Shown piece by piece: positions 27,551 to 64,000 of a stretch of 64,000 nt of DNA (position 1 is its first letter; each line of letters starts with the position of its first letter). A program made the translations under genes and the position numbers. Origin of the DNA: Sipunculus nudus (taxonomy: Eukaryota; Annelida; Sipuncula; Golfingiida; Sipunculidae); assembly GCA_026874595.1 (NCBI GenBank), contig CM049307.1, positions 41,360,362-41,424,361 on the forward strand, in the 5' to 3' direction. Under the pieces are notes generated by a model. The model had not been told where the DNA came from and did not search any database. It worked only from the letters and a program-made list of their open reading frames with translations.

Positions 27551-27641
27551 GTTCATGACTGATCTCCACCAGAGGTCACTATGCTAATATCATGTGATAT
27601 AAGCATAGAGGTTGTGACCTCTGTTGGAGATTGGTTCATGA
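27551..27641. repeat. ~90-bp palindrome (inverted repeat with short loop)
   Basis: Left arm 27551-27585 (TCATGACTGATCTCCACC, AGAGGTCACTATGCT) is inverted at 27602-27641 (AGCATAGAGGTTGTGACCTC, GGAGATTGGTTCATGAC) across a loop of about 16 bases that is itself AT-rich. It could extrude a cruciform or be a minimal fold-back element. Confidence 0.75.
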
Positions 27642-28175
27642 CAGCAATGATGTGATAAAAACAGTACTACACACAATATAAATGCCCAGGTCTTGAAATT
27701 TTCAATTATTTTCAGAGGTTTCTTAATTTTTTCCAGCTGAAACAAGCTTCCTCTTTGTATTAATCTGAGAAAGTACACTTAGTCTGATCAACGTAATAGA
27801 CAAGTTTATGGGTGAAACTAGTCATGGTATCCATTATATGTTCTGTGTATACTGGTCTTGTTTTTATATTTAACTAATTTTATGTAAACAAGCCTTACCG
27901 TTCATTGTAACTTCTGTATTGTTCCTACGTCATTTAACTGTATAGTTACATGTTCCATATATTTATCAATATAAGTTCACCCAAAACATGTTTCTTCATG
28001 TATAAATGTACCTGGTTAACTGGTATTTTAAAAAAAACCTTGAACAGACCAGAGGGATGGAACCATCATTAAGGGTCAGAATGCAAGGGTTTAACGGCTT
28101 TACACAAATGTGCACATATTTGTGGTGGAGTGTATACTTTTGGTGGGAGAAGGGTGTGGTGTGGTGAGGCTCCCT

Positions 28176-28195
28176 CCCCCCCCCCCCCCCCCCCC
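28176..28195 (+). repeat. Poly(C) tract (20 C)
   Basis: Run of 20 uninterrupted C directly after a GT/GA-rich stretch. Confidence 0.95.
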
Positions 28196-28760
28196 AACCA
28201 AACTAACAAGTGAAGATCCAATGAGAAGTACCTTTGATACGCTCTTTACACAGCACTTTACCTATGGGCCTACTACCTATATCGTAAATGCTGTCTGTTA
28301 TGACCTCGTATCCTGCATTGCTACACCAGAGGGGAGCACTGTATTTTGGTCCAATCAGATGAGACCCTGTGCTGAAGACAACACGGTTTACCAGCCTAGC
28401 GAGGAATACACAGAGCTAATGTTGTTCATTTCATTTGAGTGACAGCTCATCACCCCGGCAACTGTTTGAACAGGCCACAGGTCAGAGAGGCCCCACATGT
28501 GGATTCTGGGCGGAGCCTGATGCCTGTCGAGTTTTTGTTGACTGACATTTGGTTGGCTGCTAGTCACATCAGCAGTCTTTCAGCAGACATGCAGGCACAC
28601 CACCTGGTGATTAAGTGCATCATAAATGGTCAAAGCAGGCACTGGGAAAATCAGTAGCTTATTTAGAAGTGCAAGATTTCCGCTGCCTCCTAGCGTAAAC
28701 CTTTGAGTGCTCTGGATCTATTTTACCTGGAATATGCTTTTGGTTTAGTTTAATTTAAGT

Positions 28761-28872
28761 ATATTTTGATTATGAATATGTATTATTTCATGATCATATA
28801 TTTTGATTATGAAAATGTAGATTTCATGATCATACATTTTGATTATGAATATATATATTTGATGATGAACTG
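28761..28872 (+). repeat. Three-copy 36-37-bp AT-rich tandem repeat
   Basis: TTTTGATTATGA recurs at 28764, 28801 and 28837 with TTTCATGATCAT between; the third copy is more diverged. Confidence 0.8.
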
Positions 28873-29899
28873 GTCATTGGTCAGTTTATCACTGGTTGGT
28901 GGACTTCTGGAACATGTGGAGTCATTTATTGACTGTACCTCCCCAGTCAGCCCTCCCTTTCACAGCTAGGTTGTTAGTGTACATTATGCAAGTGACAAAC
29001 TCTACTTGTACAGCAATAAAATAAAAACAAACAAGAATAAATAAAATTGTTATTTGTAACTGAAAGTGATGAGATTGGCAGTGTGTGGTCTGTCCGGCTT
29101 TTCCTGTATGGCAAGCGTTATCCTGAAAAAACTCGACTTCGTGGTGCAAAACAGAACAGTCAGCAAAACCCATCTGAGTGTTTTTAACCCCACTCACTGA
29201 TCTGGTCTTTCATGGGAAATTTAAAAAATAAGATACTACAGCCACACACAAAAAAAAATTGTTTTACTGACTGTGAACAAAAAATATGGTGCAAGTGGGT
29301 GATATTTTTCCCCCCTTCTGCTGATTGAGATACAATACTTGAAATTTTGCCAGCTTGCCTAGAAAAGGCAATTTGCTTCAATTCTTAAAATGGTGTAAAT
29401 GAACAACACAAATTCAGTCCATTTTCCATAGCTTTAAGGAAGCTGTGCCACAGCACAAATTAGCAATATTACCAAGGACCTGGCATCCTGCAAATGATCC
29501 ACAAAAAATGGGAGCAGTAAAACTGGAACAAATCTTTTTTGCATGGCCTTAAATGGCCAGGCATGATTCTCTTGCCTGGAAAATTATAATATTTAATTTT
29601 GTTGAATATATTACATGAGCCAATGTCAGAGTAGTAACCAGTAACTCCTGTGTACAGATATGCTATTGGTGCAACGTTAGGTTGCAAACACACGCACGTT
29701 AATAGAGCCAGTAAAGTACACCTCTCACTTTTCCTGATTTAAAATAACACGAAAATGTCTGTCACTAGAGTCTGTCCCAGTCCCCGTGTCCGCACGTTTT
29801 TATGGAATAATTTTTCATACCAGTGAGGCAGTGTAAACCTTTCTGGTCCAAAAGTTGCAGGAGCTATTCCGCCGACTGCCTGCATAAAAAAAAAAAGTC

Positions 29900-30177
29900 T
29901 TAGGCCAAAAAAAAAGGTATGGTTCTCAGGCACCACCCGCATCCATTTTAACCCCCTGCATCAAACATTTTTATTTCTATTTTTATCTCTCAAGAAGATA
30001 AATAATACAATTTATGTAGTGCTTTTACCTGCTTAGCAAAAAAAAGTTTAATTCATGCTTTTCCCGGATTATATTACATTTTATTGAAACATACAAAAAA
30101 AGGTCAAAATAAAATACCGCCCTCCCGCACTTATTTCTGAAAAATGTCCTGAAAACCACACCTTTTCTTTGGCCTTA
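29900..30177. mobile_element. MITE with TAAGGCCAAA-type inverted termini, copy 1
   Basis: The left end TTAGGCCAAAAAAAAAGGTA followed by TGGTTCTCAGG is matched by the inverted right end (CCACACCTTTTCTTTGGCCTTA region). The 278-bp length, TIRs of about 27 bp and lack of coding capacity fit a MITE. A relative lies at about 55974-56310. Confidence 0.65.
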
Positions 30178-30710
30178 CCTTGCCTTGATTTTGTATGAGA
30201 CAATCAAAAGTACAACAAAACAGATTACAGCGTTTATGACTTTATCATTGCCTGAGAACTGATAACAAACAAGGCAGGCAAACTGTTGACTTCAGTCAAC
30301 TGAAGGTGATGTGCCACTGATCATTGTGACATCTAACAAACCCCACATGCTGCCATAGACCTGGAAAGTGTACTATGGAGGAATGAACCTTCCTGCAGTG
30401 CTGCAAAAAGATGCCGTCCATGGTCCATCAGCATAAGTAATGCAGAAGAGTTGCAAAGTAATTATTTTTTATTTTATATATTACTATTTTACCCAAATCG
30501 GCGGAAAATTTGTAAATCTCCTTAAAGCCAAAGGGCATTTTTAAGAATATTCTTAAAATAATTATCACCAAAAAAACATGCAGACAAGGGTTTGGGGAAG
30601 GACTATAGCACTTTGTTTTATGGTATTTTCAATGAAGGTCCCTTCTGTTACCACCTACATCTGGTTTAAGTTTTATTTTACTGAAGTGTAATTGGATACT
30701 ATGTTTTTGA

Positions 30711-31440
30711 CTGGGTTCCGCTGCCGCCGCCACGTTTGTTTCTGGAGAACTCACAGAGCTCTGAGACTACAGGACTGATTTTTCTGAAACTTACACCAAT
30801 TATTGGGTCACATGTGAACTGGTGCCTAACCAATTGGCACTGACCTCTGACCTTTCCTCTCTGCCCAGCATACATTTGTGCATCTGTTTCCACACATAAA
30901 CCCACGTATCTCGGGAACCAATCAGGAAAAAAAATTGTACAAATGTAGCCATTGGATAGCTTTATAACATACACAAAAACATGGTGGCACCACCTGCAAC
31001 GATGTTTGCACAGTGTCCATATGTTTGTCTGCCTTGGGTTAAAATCAGTCATATCTCCACACTTGTTTGACTAATTCACCTGAAATTTGGCATGTGTATA
31101 CATCCTGGATAGCTTTCTTGATTTTTTTGGCAGGTGGCGCCGTGGTTTACTCATTCATGTTGACGCTGCAGACATCCAAGCTCATATCTCAGGAACCGTT
31201 TGACCGATTGAGCCAAAATGTTGCATGTGTATAGATCTCACATAGTTCTTTATCAAACACAAAACTTGTGGGGCCACTTGCAACCATTTTTGCACAGTGT
31301 CCGTCTGTTTGTCTGCCATGGGCTAAAATTACTCATATCTCAGTAGTGGTTTGACTTATATGCCTAAAATTTTGCGCGTTTATACATCTTGGTTAGCTTT
31401 CTTAGTTTTTTTTTTTTTTTGGAAGGTGGATCCACCTACA
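30711..31440. repeat. Dispersed repeat region with internal duplications
   Basis: The motif TTGCACAGTGTCC followed by TGTTTGTCTGCC, a TCATATCTC motif and TTTGACT occurs at about 31005-31070 and again at about 31291-31352. Further ATCTCGGGAACC / CTCAGGAACCGTTTGACC motifs lie at about 30908 and 31188. This periodic pattern is typical of invertebrate non-autonomous repeats; no open frame or clear terminus is seen. Confidence 0.5.
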
Positions 31441-31620
31441 TACACATTTCGGCTGCAGACATCCATGCTAATATGCAACACAAACTCACTCTTATTTCCC
31501 CTTGCCACTCAATCCATGCCTCACTTCACCCGTTCCACTAGTTTTTTTGCGGATACACGTAGTTGCTTGTCGACTACCCATATTCTAGTTATATCAATAA
31601 ATTAAATATGGCAATTAAAA

Positions 31621-31639
31621 GGGGGGGGGGGGGGGGGGG
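31621..31639 (+). repeat. Poly(G) tract (19 G)
   Basis: Run of 19 uninterrupted G. Confidence 0.95.
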
Positions 31640-33189
31640 AGTATCAAGTGCACAGTTTTTCTTGGTAGACCTCTAGTCAAGGTTTACAGAAATAAAGCAA
31701 GTAATAAGAAATCCAATTGTTAAACATTTAATTTATTCAGATCAAATAATCAAAATACACGCTGATGATGAGCAAGAACACAAGATCATAGTCCTATGTG
31801 TAAAGTAGTCCTTTACATATGCCTTAGTTTATGTGGAGCACAGAACACCCTGTTATAAGAACAAACACAAGCCAGATAACATAAAACACTGGCAGGGCCA
31901 CAGATAATATAAATAAGGAGTGGTTTCTTGGAAACGATTGTGTATACCAAATAATGCATGCTAAACAACAATAACTTTTAAAAGATAGGTTTCAGTTAAA
32001 CAAATGACCACAAACAAAACAAAGAGGACCACTCTAAAAAGCAATTTAACAATAAAAGTATGAATGTGCAACAAAATGTGGACTTTGAAAGCAAAGTTCA
32101 AGCAAAACATTAAGGATTTAACTGAATAAACAAGTGTAAATGGTAGGTTAACTCCTGACCAAAACAGTATAGTACTGTAAATTTCTTGAGCAGAAGATAC
32201 CATAAATATATTTAACAGAAAATATCATAAATGTCCTATAACAGAAAATACCATAAATACACTAAAACAAGCAGGCACATACAACAGCAACAACAGGTCC
32301 TGGCAAAGGTAAATCTGGTAATCAATTACATCCCTGTAATGTCATTGAGAATCAAAAATCTTCTCTGAACCAGAGCCAGATGCATAAGTATTAGTTAATG
32401 ATATACTCTCTACCATATTTAGCCAAATACACTACCTATGTTTACACAATATATCAACTAAGTATGGGTGTAATTTAATTCTAGATTTATATAAAACACC
32501 AGCTGTTTGAGGTTAATGACACTATTCTACTCTAAAACTAATATTCATATAAGGAATTCACATATGACAGATTTTTACCTTGATGGTTTCATTTAAAGCA
32601 CCTTACAAAGTCAATCAGAAGTTCGTATTCCAATGTATTCAATTACCAGGCAACAAACAAGCAAAGTCAGGTTGCCAACTATGAAATCCATCTTTTCCAG
32701 TGTATATTAGGACTGACAAAATTCAAATGATTTTTACCATTTAAGCCTTGACACAATCATTCCCATGGATTAGGAATAGTTCTTACGATCCTAAGAACAA
32801 TTACTAACAGTTCAGATTATTAATGTCTCTAGCATTATGCTTTATGGATTCCAATAGCCTACCCTATCAAAAAAAGTTAACATGTAGGTGCTGTCATCTA
32901 CTGGCAATCCTAAGAACTATTCTTTTAACATTGTGTCCATCCCACACAGGATATTTTCAGCTAGTTATTTGACAAAATAAGATGAGAAACTTAGCTGACC
33001 TGCAGCTGAGAAACTACTGAATGACATTTTATGTATGCATGGCTAATTAGTCTTTCAGATAACTCACTGAAATGGTGCTGGCATGTTTGAAAAAGATCAC
33101 CAATACATCTGATATTTTTTGTATTTATTTTGTACTATTCAGGTGTTAATTTAATAGCATTTAAGAGCCACTTAAACACAACTTGTGAC

Positions 33190-33350
33190 CACCCCACAAC
33201 TACGACCACCATACAATTATGACCATTTTTCTTGGTCCTGAATATATGATTCAGATAACTTAAGATTTTCACAAATATGACTACCCACAAATTTCGACCA
33301 CAAGGTGTCAGTCCCAAAGGTGGTCCTAGCTGTGGGGTTCCACAGTAATT
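33190..33350. repeat. Dispersed GACCACC repeat, copy 2
   Basis: ACTTGTGACCACC on the left and, inverted, ACTGTGGAACCCCACAGC and GGACCACC on the right. Related to 19325-19490. Confidence 0.45.
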
Positions 33351-34056
33351 CTGAACACAAAACTGGATTTATATATAACTTTAACCACATCAGTTCTAAT
33401 ATCAACTCTCATGTATGGGTGATAACTGGTTTTACCAAACTAAAAATGCCACACTGGTTTGACCATAAAATATGTATTTAATAAAAAATCTGGTTGATAA
33501 ATGTTGGTCCTCCTTCAATAACAATTAATATACACAAGAAAAAGAAGAGTTTTCATTTAAAGTTTAGTTTTTTTTTTGTGAATACAATAAACAATGGAAT
33601 GTAATGTAGTTTGGTGTTATGTCAAACAATGCGTGTTACTGGTCCCTGCATATACATTCACCTGGGTCCATGTGTACACTTGTTTTTATTCGTGCACAAT
33701 CTAAGATTCTATGGGTATACAGGGTTATCATTATGTATACATCTGCTGCAGTTTATCATGCATAAAACTAAGTTCCTCTGTATATGCACTTTGCAGTTTT
33801 TTTTTAATACAGTAGTTCATAACATATTAACACATAGTTATTTATAGATATTATTGTAATCATTTATAAACCAATTAGTTATAAAGTCCTTAACATTTAC
33901 ATACAAGTTCCCCTATGTTCTTCTTGCTGCAGGTACTTCACAGTGGTCTCCTGGTATATACTGTAATCCCTTAAATATAGCCCTATATGCATATGCTGTG
34001 TTAAACCAAGGTTTTCTAGAATAGCCACTGCTGAAGGGTCTCACTCTTAGTATACA

Positions 34057-34062
34057 TTTATT
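34057..34062 (-). terminator. Candidate FASN poly(A) signal
   Basis: TTTATT on the + strand, i.e. AATAAA on the coding strand, about 290 nt after the FASN stop codon. Further candidates lie downstream (for example near 33685). Confidence 0.35.
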
Positions 34063-34353
34063 CCATTAAATTCACATCAGAGATGCTCTATGTATTTTAG
34101 GATCCTTGTGTATACAGTATCATGTGTTATTTCTTGTACAAAGGATATATTTCAAGTAGCGGTGGTCTGCCCATGAATGTTTCATTGGTTTACATGGTAG
34201 ATTTTCATGACCGGATTAGAATATTTTATAGGGATAATATGACTTTTTTGGATGTGTATACATCATCATTATTGATTATGCAAAAATATAAATCAATTGA
34301 ATTGATTATGAAAGAAAACAACTAATCATCAATATGGTTTAAACCACTATTGT

Positions 34354-61209
<26,856 letters not shown>

Positions 61210-61254
61210 TGTGGGGTCTTCACCTCTGAAAAGTCAATAACATTTGTAGATGTG

Positions 61255-61950
61255 GTGAAAATGTTACAAGAGGTAAACAAAAATGTTTATTGAAAGGTCA
61301 ACAAAGCAACATTGCTAATCGAGTTACAGAAATTTTTTAAATGAGAGTTAAAGAAGGGCACAGGCAATATTAATGAGAAAGGAAGAGGATTTACACTGGC
61401 AGCAAATGTGTTAAAAGAAATATTAATCAGAAAGGAAAATAATATTTAATGAGAGAAGAAAATTGCAGGCAAAAGTGTTGAGAAAGAAATGTTTACAGAG
61501 AGAAAAATGAATGACAGAGCAAATGTCAAGGATATGTTAAATGACCAGAGAAGAGGAAAAGAATAAAGCAAAGGTAGGTAGAGAAAGATATGTTTTTAAT
61601 GATAGAAGAAAAAAATTGCAGAGACAAGGTGGGAAAAGAAGTGTTTGACAAAAGAAGAAAAGAACAGCAGAGCAAACATGGCAAAAGAAATGTTTAACTA
61701 GCTAAGAAAAAATGGCAGGGCAAACAAACAAAAAGAGAACTGCAGGGCAATAATGGCAAAAGAAATGCTTACTGAGAGAAGAAAAGAATGGGAGAGAATG
61801 TGGGAAAAAATGTTTATTGAGAGTAGAAAAGAATGACAAGAGAAAATGTGGTGAAAAGAAAAGTTTACTGAAAAGAAGACGGCAGAAAAAATTAGTGAAT
61901 GAAATGTTAAATGACAAGAGAAAGAATGGCAGAGCTGACACACTGACAAA
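61255..61950. repeat. Degenerate purine-rich minisatellite
   Basis: Repeated (G)AAAAGAAATGTTTA followed by GAGAGAAGAAAAGAATGGCAG-like segments and GCAAA, spaced about 50-60 bp, over roughly 700 bp. It explains the low-complexity Phe/Ser-rich open frames on the minus strand at 61698-62091. Confidence 0.7.
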
Positions 61951-63089
61951 TATGTTTTTGGTGAAGTAAACAGAATCCAACTGCCTATAAAATGAGGAAA
62001 ATATTTTCAAATAATGCTTATAGGGTAGTATATTGAAGTAGAGAAGAAATAGAGTGATGTAAGAAGCAATGGTTCTTAACACGTTAATCAAGCACTTTAT
62101 GTGTGTGCCATATAGTCATTTTGCAAAAAAATAAGGAGAGCTATGAGCATGCCAAGTTGTTTTTCACTTGATTACTCTTTTGTAACAGCCCAGAATTTCA
62201 CAAGTATGTGTTCTTTTCTTTTCTTCTGGGCTCCTGTGCACTTGGCTGCATATCATGAATTCAATGCTGTCATTAATTATTCTCAGGTGTCAAGGTTTTT
62301 CATGACTGAATTTTTTCCCTGGGATTTGGGTTGTGCGCCACATTGGAAGGTAAAATCAAGGCACTGAAGAGTACTGTACAGTATTTTTTGTGCACATTAC
62401 AAATCCTCATATTTTCTATGTCTTTCTGGTTTCTACTTTTTCATAACCATGTTCCTTTTATAAAGAAAATAGGTGACACAAAAAACATTTCTAGACAAGC
62501 ACACAAACAACTGCAACACATGATGGTAAATTTCTTTTCACACCAAGTTCATGAATAAGAAAAAACTTACACATTACTAGTATACAGGTATCAGATGAGC
62601 TGGTCCTTATATACCAATTTTAATTAAAAACTATAAACAAGTTTTCTTTTTATTTCAAACATGACTGTACATGATATTTGGATTTTGAGCCCACTTAGTA
62701 AGGTCATACCTCCATAATTATATACAAACAAAAAATCTGAGACGCAGCCAGATTTTGCCTGGTTTGTTGAAAAATAAGAATTGACCATTCTTATGTGTCT
62801 CATGAAAATATAAATGAAACAGAGTTCATCCTCTTATCTGAAAGTTTATGATTCACCTTAAAAATTAAAACCCTGGGCAGATCTTTCCTGATGTTACATA
62901 ATCCTTACAACAAATGGCAGTCATGAGAGGTATTCTTCCTTCTAACTAATTTCAAGGCAGAAACATAACAAATACCTTGTAGATCAAGAATTTCTGATTT
63001 TGATTGCACTCAACAATGCCCACCCAACTGTGTATAAAAATACTACTACTAAAATAAAGCAATTCTTTTGAGACAGCTTGTACACAAAA

Positions 63090-64000
63090 CTAGATGTGTC
63101 AGAACGACACGAATGCCCCTGCCTGGGGCAAATTAGAAACATTTGTAAAATTTTGAAAAATTTTTTAAGTTCAGGAGGTGTCGTATGGTCAAAAGTAGGT
63201 CAACAAGGGCAAAATGCAAACTCGATCTGTAACGGGTCATTATCAAGCAACACACCAAAAATCATGCCAGTATATGCAGGCATTGTGAAAAAAAGGTCCA
63301 TTCCTTGTGCATTTTCCATAAAAATTTCTGTCTTTCATGAAATTTTCTATGTTTAGGAGCCATAAAACAATCAAAAGTAGGTCAACCGGGACGAAACGCA
63401 AACTCGATATGTAACTGTCATTATCTGCCCACACATAAAAAATCAGGGTGGAATCTGCAGGCATTGAGGAAAAAAAGTCAGTACATATGCATTTGTTATG
63501 AAAATTTCTATTTTTTATGAAACTTTCTATGATTTTAAGGGAGCAGTCAAATGATCAAAAGTGGGTCACCTGGGACAAAACAAGAACTCAATCTGTAACT
63601 GGTCATTATCTGCCCACACACCAAAAATCAGGCCAATATCTGTAGGCATTGCGAAAAAAAGTCTATACATGTGTATTTGTCATGAAATTTCATATTTTTC
63701 ATGAAATTTTCTATGTTCAGGAGCCGTAAAACAATCAAAAGTAGGTCAACTGGGACGAAACGTGAACTCAATCTGTAACTGGTCAATATCTGCCCACACA
63801 CCAAAAATCAGGCCAATATCTGCAGGCATTGCGAAAAAAAGTCCATACATGTGTATTTGTCATGAAATTTCATATTTTTCATGAAATTTTCTAAGTTAAG
63901 GAGGCGTAAAACGTTCAAAAGTAGGTCAACTGGGACGAAATGCGAACTTTATCTGTAATTGGTCATTATCTGCCCACACACAAAAAAATCAGGCCAATAT
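63090..64000. repeat. 182-bp tandem array with hairpin-bearing terminus, runs off the window
   Basis: CAAAAGTAGGTCAAC or a close variant recurs at 63190, 63372, 63556, 63736 and 63916 (steps 182, 184, 180, 180). The array is preceded by AGATGTGTCAGAACGACACG (GTGTC/GACAC hairpin) and TGCCCCTGCCTGGGGCA (second hairpin) at about 63093-63130. A unique end plus tandem core is the plan of bivalve 'pearl'/HINE repeats. Confidence 0.8.

Larger units (their letters stand above)
26991..34056. other. Intergenic region between the two 3' ends, no gene recognised
   Basis: No open frame here has recognisable homology or splice-supported continuation. The longest, 28110-28442 (+), starts across a C20 tract and has no family features. 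The region contains repeats (palindrome 27551-27641, tandem repeat 28761-28872, MITE 29900-30177, dispersed repeat about 30711-31440, homopolymers). The part nearest 34057 may be distal FASN 3' UTR. Confidence 0.6.
61226..64000. other. Upstream of first FASN coding exon: intron or 5' flank
   Basis: The first coding exon is preceded by a clean acceptor (TTATTGACTTTTCAG on the minus strand), so this is most likely an intron with the first, untranslated or short coding, exon and promoter further up, possibly outside the window. No core promoter or CpG-rich stretch was identified. It contains a purine-rich minisatellite and a 182-bp array. Confidence 0.65.

Noticed and set aside
28110-28442. 110-residue open frame on the + strand
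   Set aside because: Translation begins across a C20 tract (poly-Pro), has no recognisable domain and no splice-supported continuation.
61698-62091. Phe/Ser-rich minus-strand frames resembling membrane segments
   Set aside because: They are the complement of a purine-rich minisatellite; hydrophobicity is a by-product of TTT/TCT codons.

Overview
This is eukaryotic nuclear DNA from an invertebrate, most likely a lophotrochozoan and probably a mollusc. It is AT-rich, with many short phase-consistent coding exons, GT-AG introns of 0.1-4 kb and dense invertebrate-type repeats: tRNA-derived SINEs, MITEs, Helentron-like elements and minisatellites. The molluscan placement rests on repeat style and protein divergence; no species can be named.

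Two protein genes are present, transcribed toward each other. On the + strand, nine exons from 2853 to 13643 encode the C-terminal 474 residues of a SEC14-like protein of the SEC14L1/SEC14L5 type (CRAL-TRIO lipid-binding domain, GOLD domain, Ser/Thr-rich tail). Its N-terminal PRELI/MSF1 part lies before the window. On the - strand, 26 coding exons from 61209 down to 34354 encode a full-length animal type I fatty acid synthase of about 2556 residues, ordered KS-MAT-DH-pseudoMT-pseudoKR-ER-KR-ACP-TE, with nearly all catalytic residues visible. The exon phases join without a single frame break.

Layout: 1-2852 is SEC14L1 intron with a SINE. 2853-13643 holds the SEC14L1 exons; one intron carries a 3.8-kb Helentron-like element and another a MITE. 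13644-34353 is the roughly 20.7-kb convergent intergenic region (3' UTRs, a palindromic minisatellite, a nested pair of Helentron-like elements, MITEs, C/G homopolymers). 34354-61225 is FASN, whose introns hold a 40-bp minisatellite, a SINE, MITEs and a minisatellite that overlaps a 3' splice site. 61226-64000 is upstream FASN sequence (5' intron or promoter side) with a purine-rich minisatellite and a 182-bp tandem array running out of the window.

Both genes are conserved lipid-metabolism genes: FASN makes palmitate from malonyl-CoA in the cytosol, and SEC14L-type proteins bind or transfer lipids. No operon-like or novel multi-gene system was found. The most unusual features are a nested transposon with a recognisable paralogous empty site, a minisatellite that repeats the acceptor of a FASN exon, a minisatellite built from a tRNA A-box-like unit, and a GC-AG intron in FASN.
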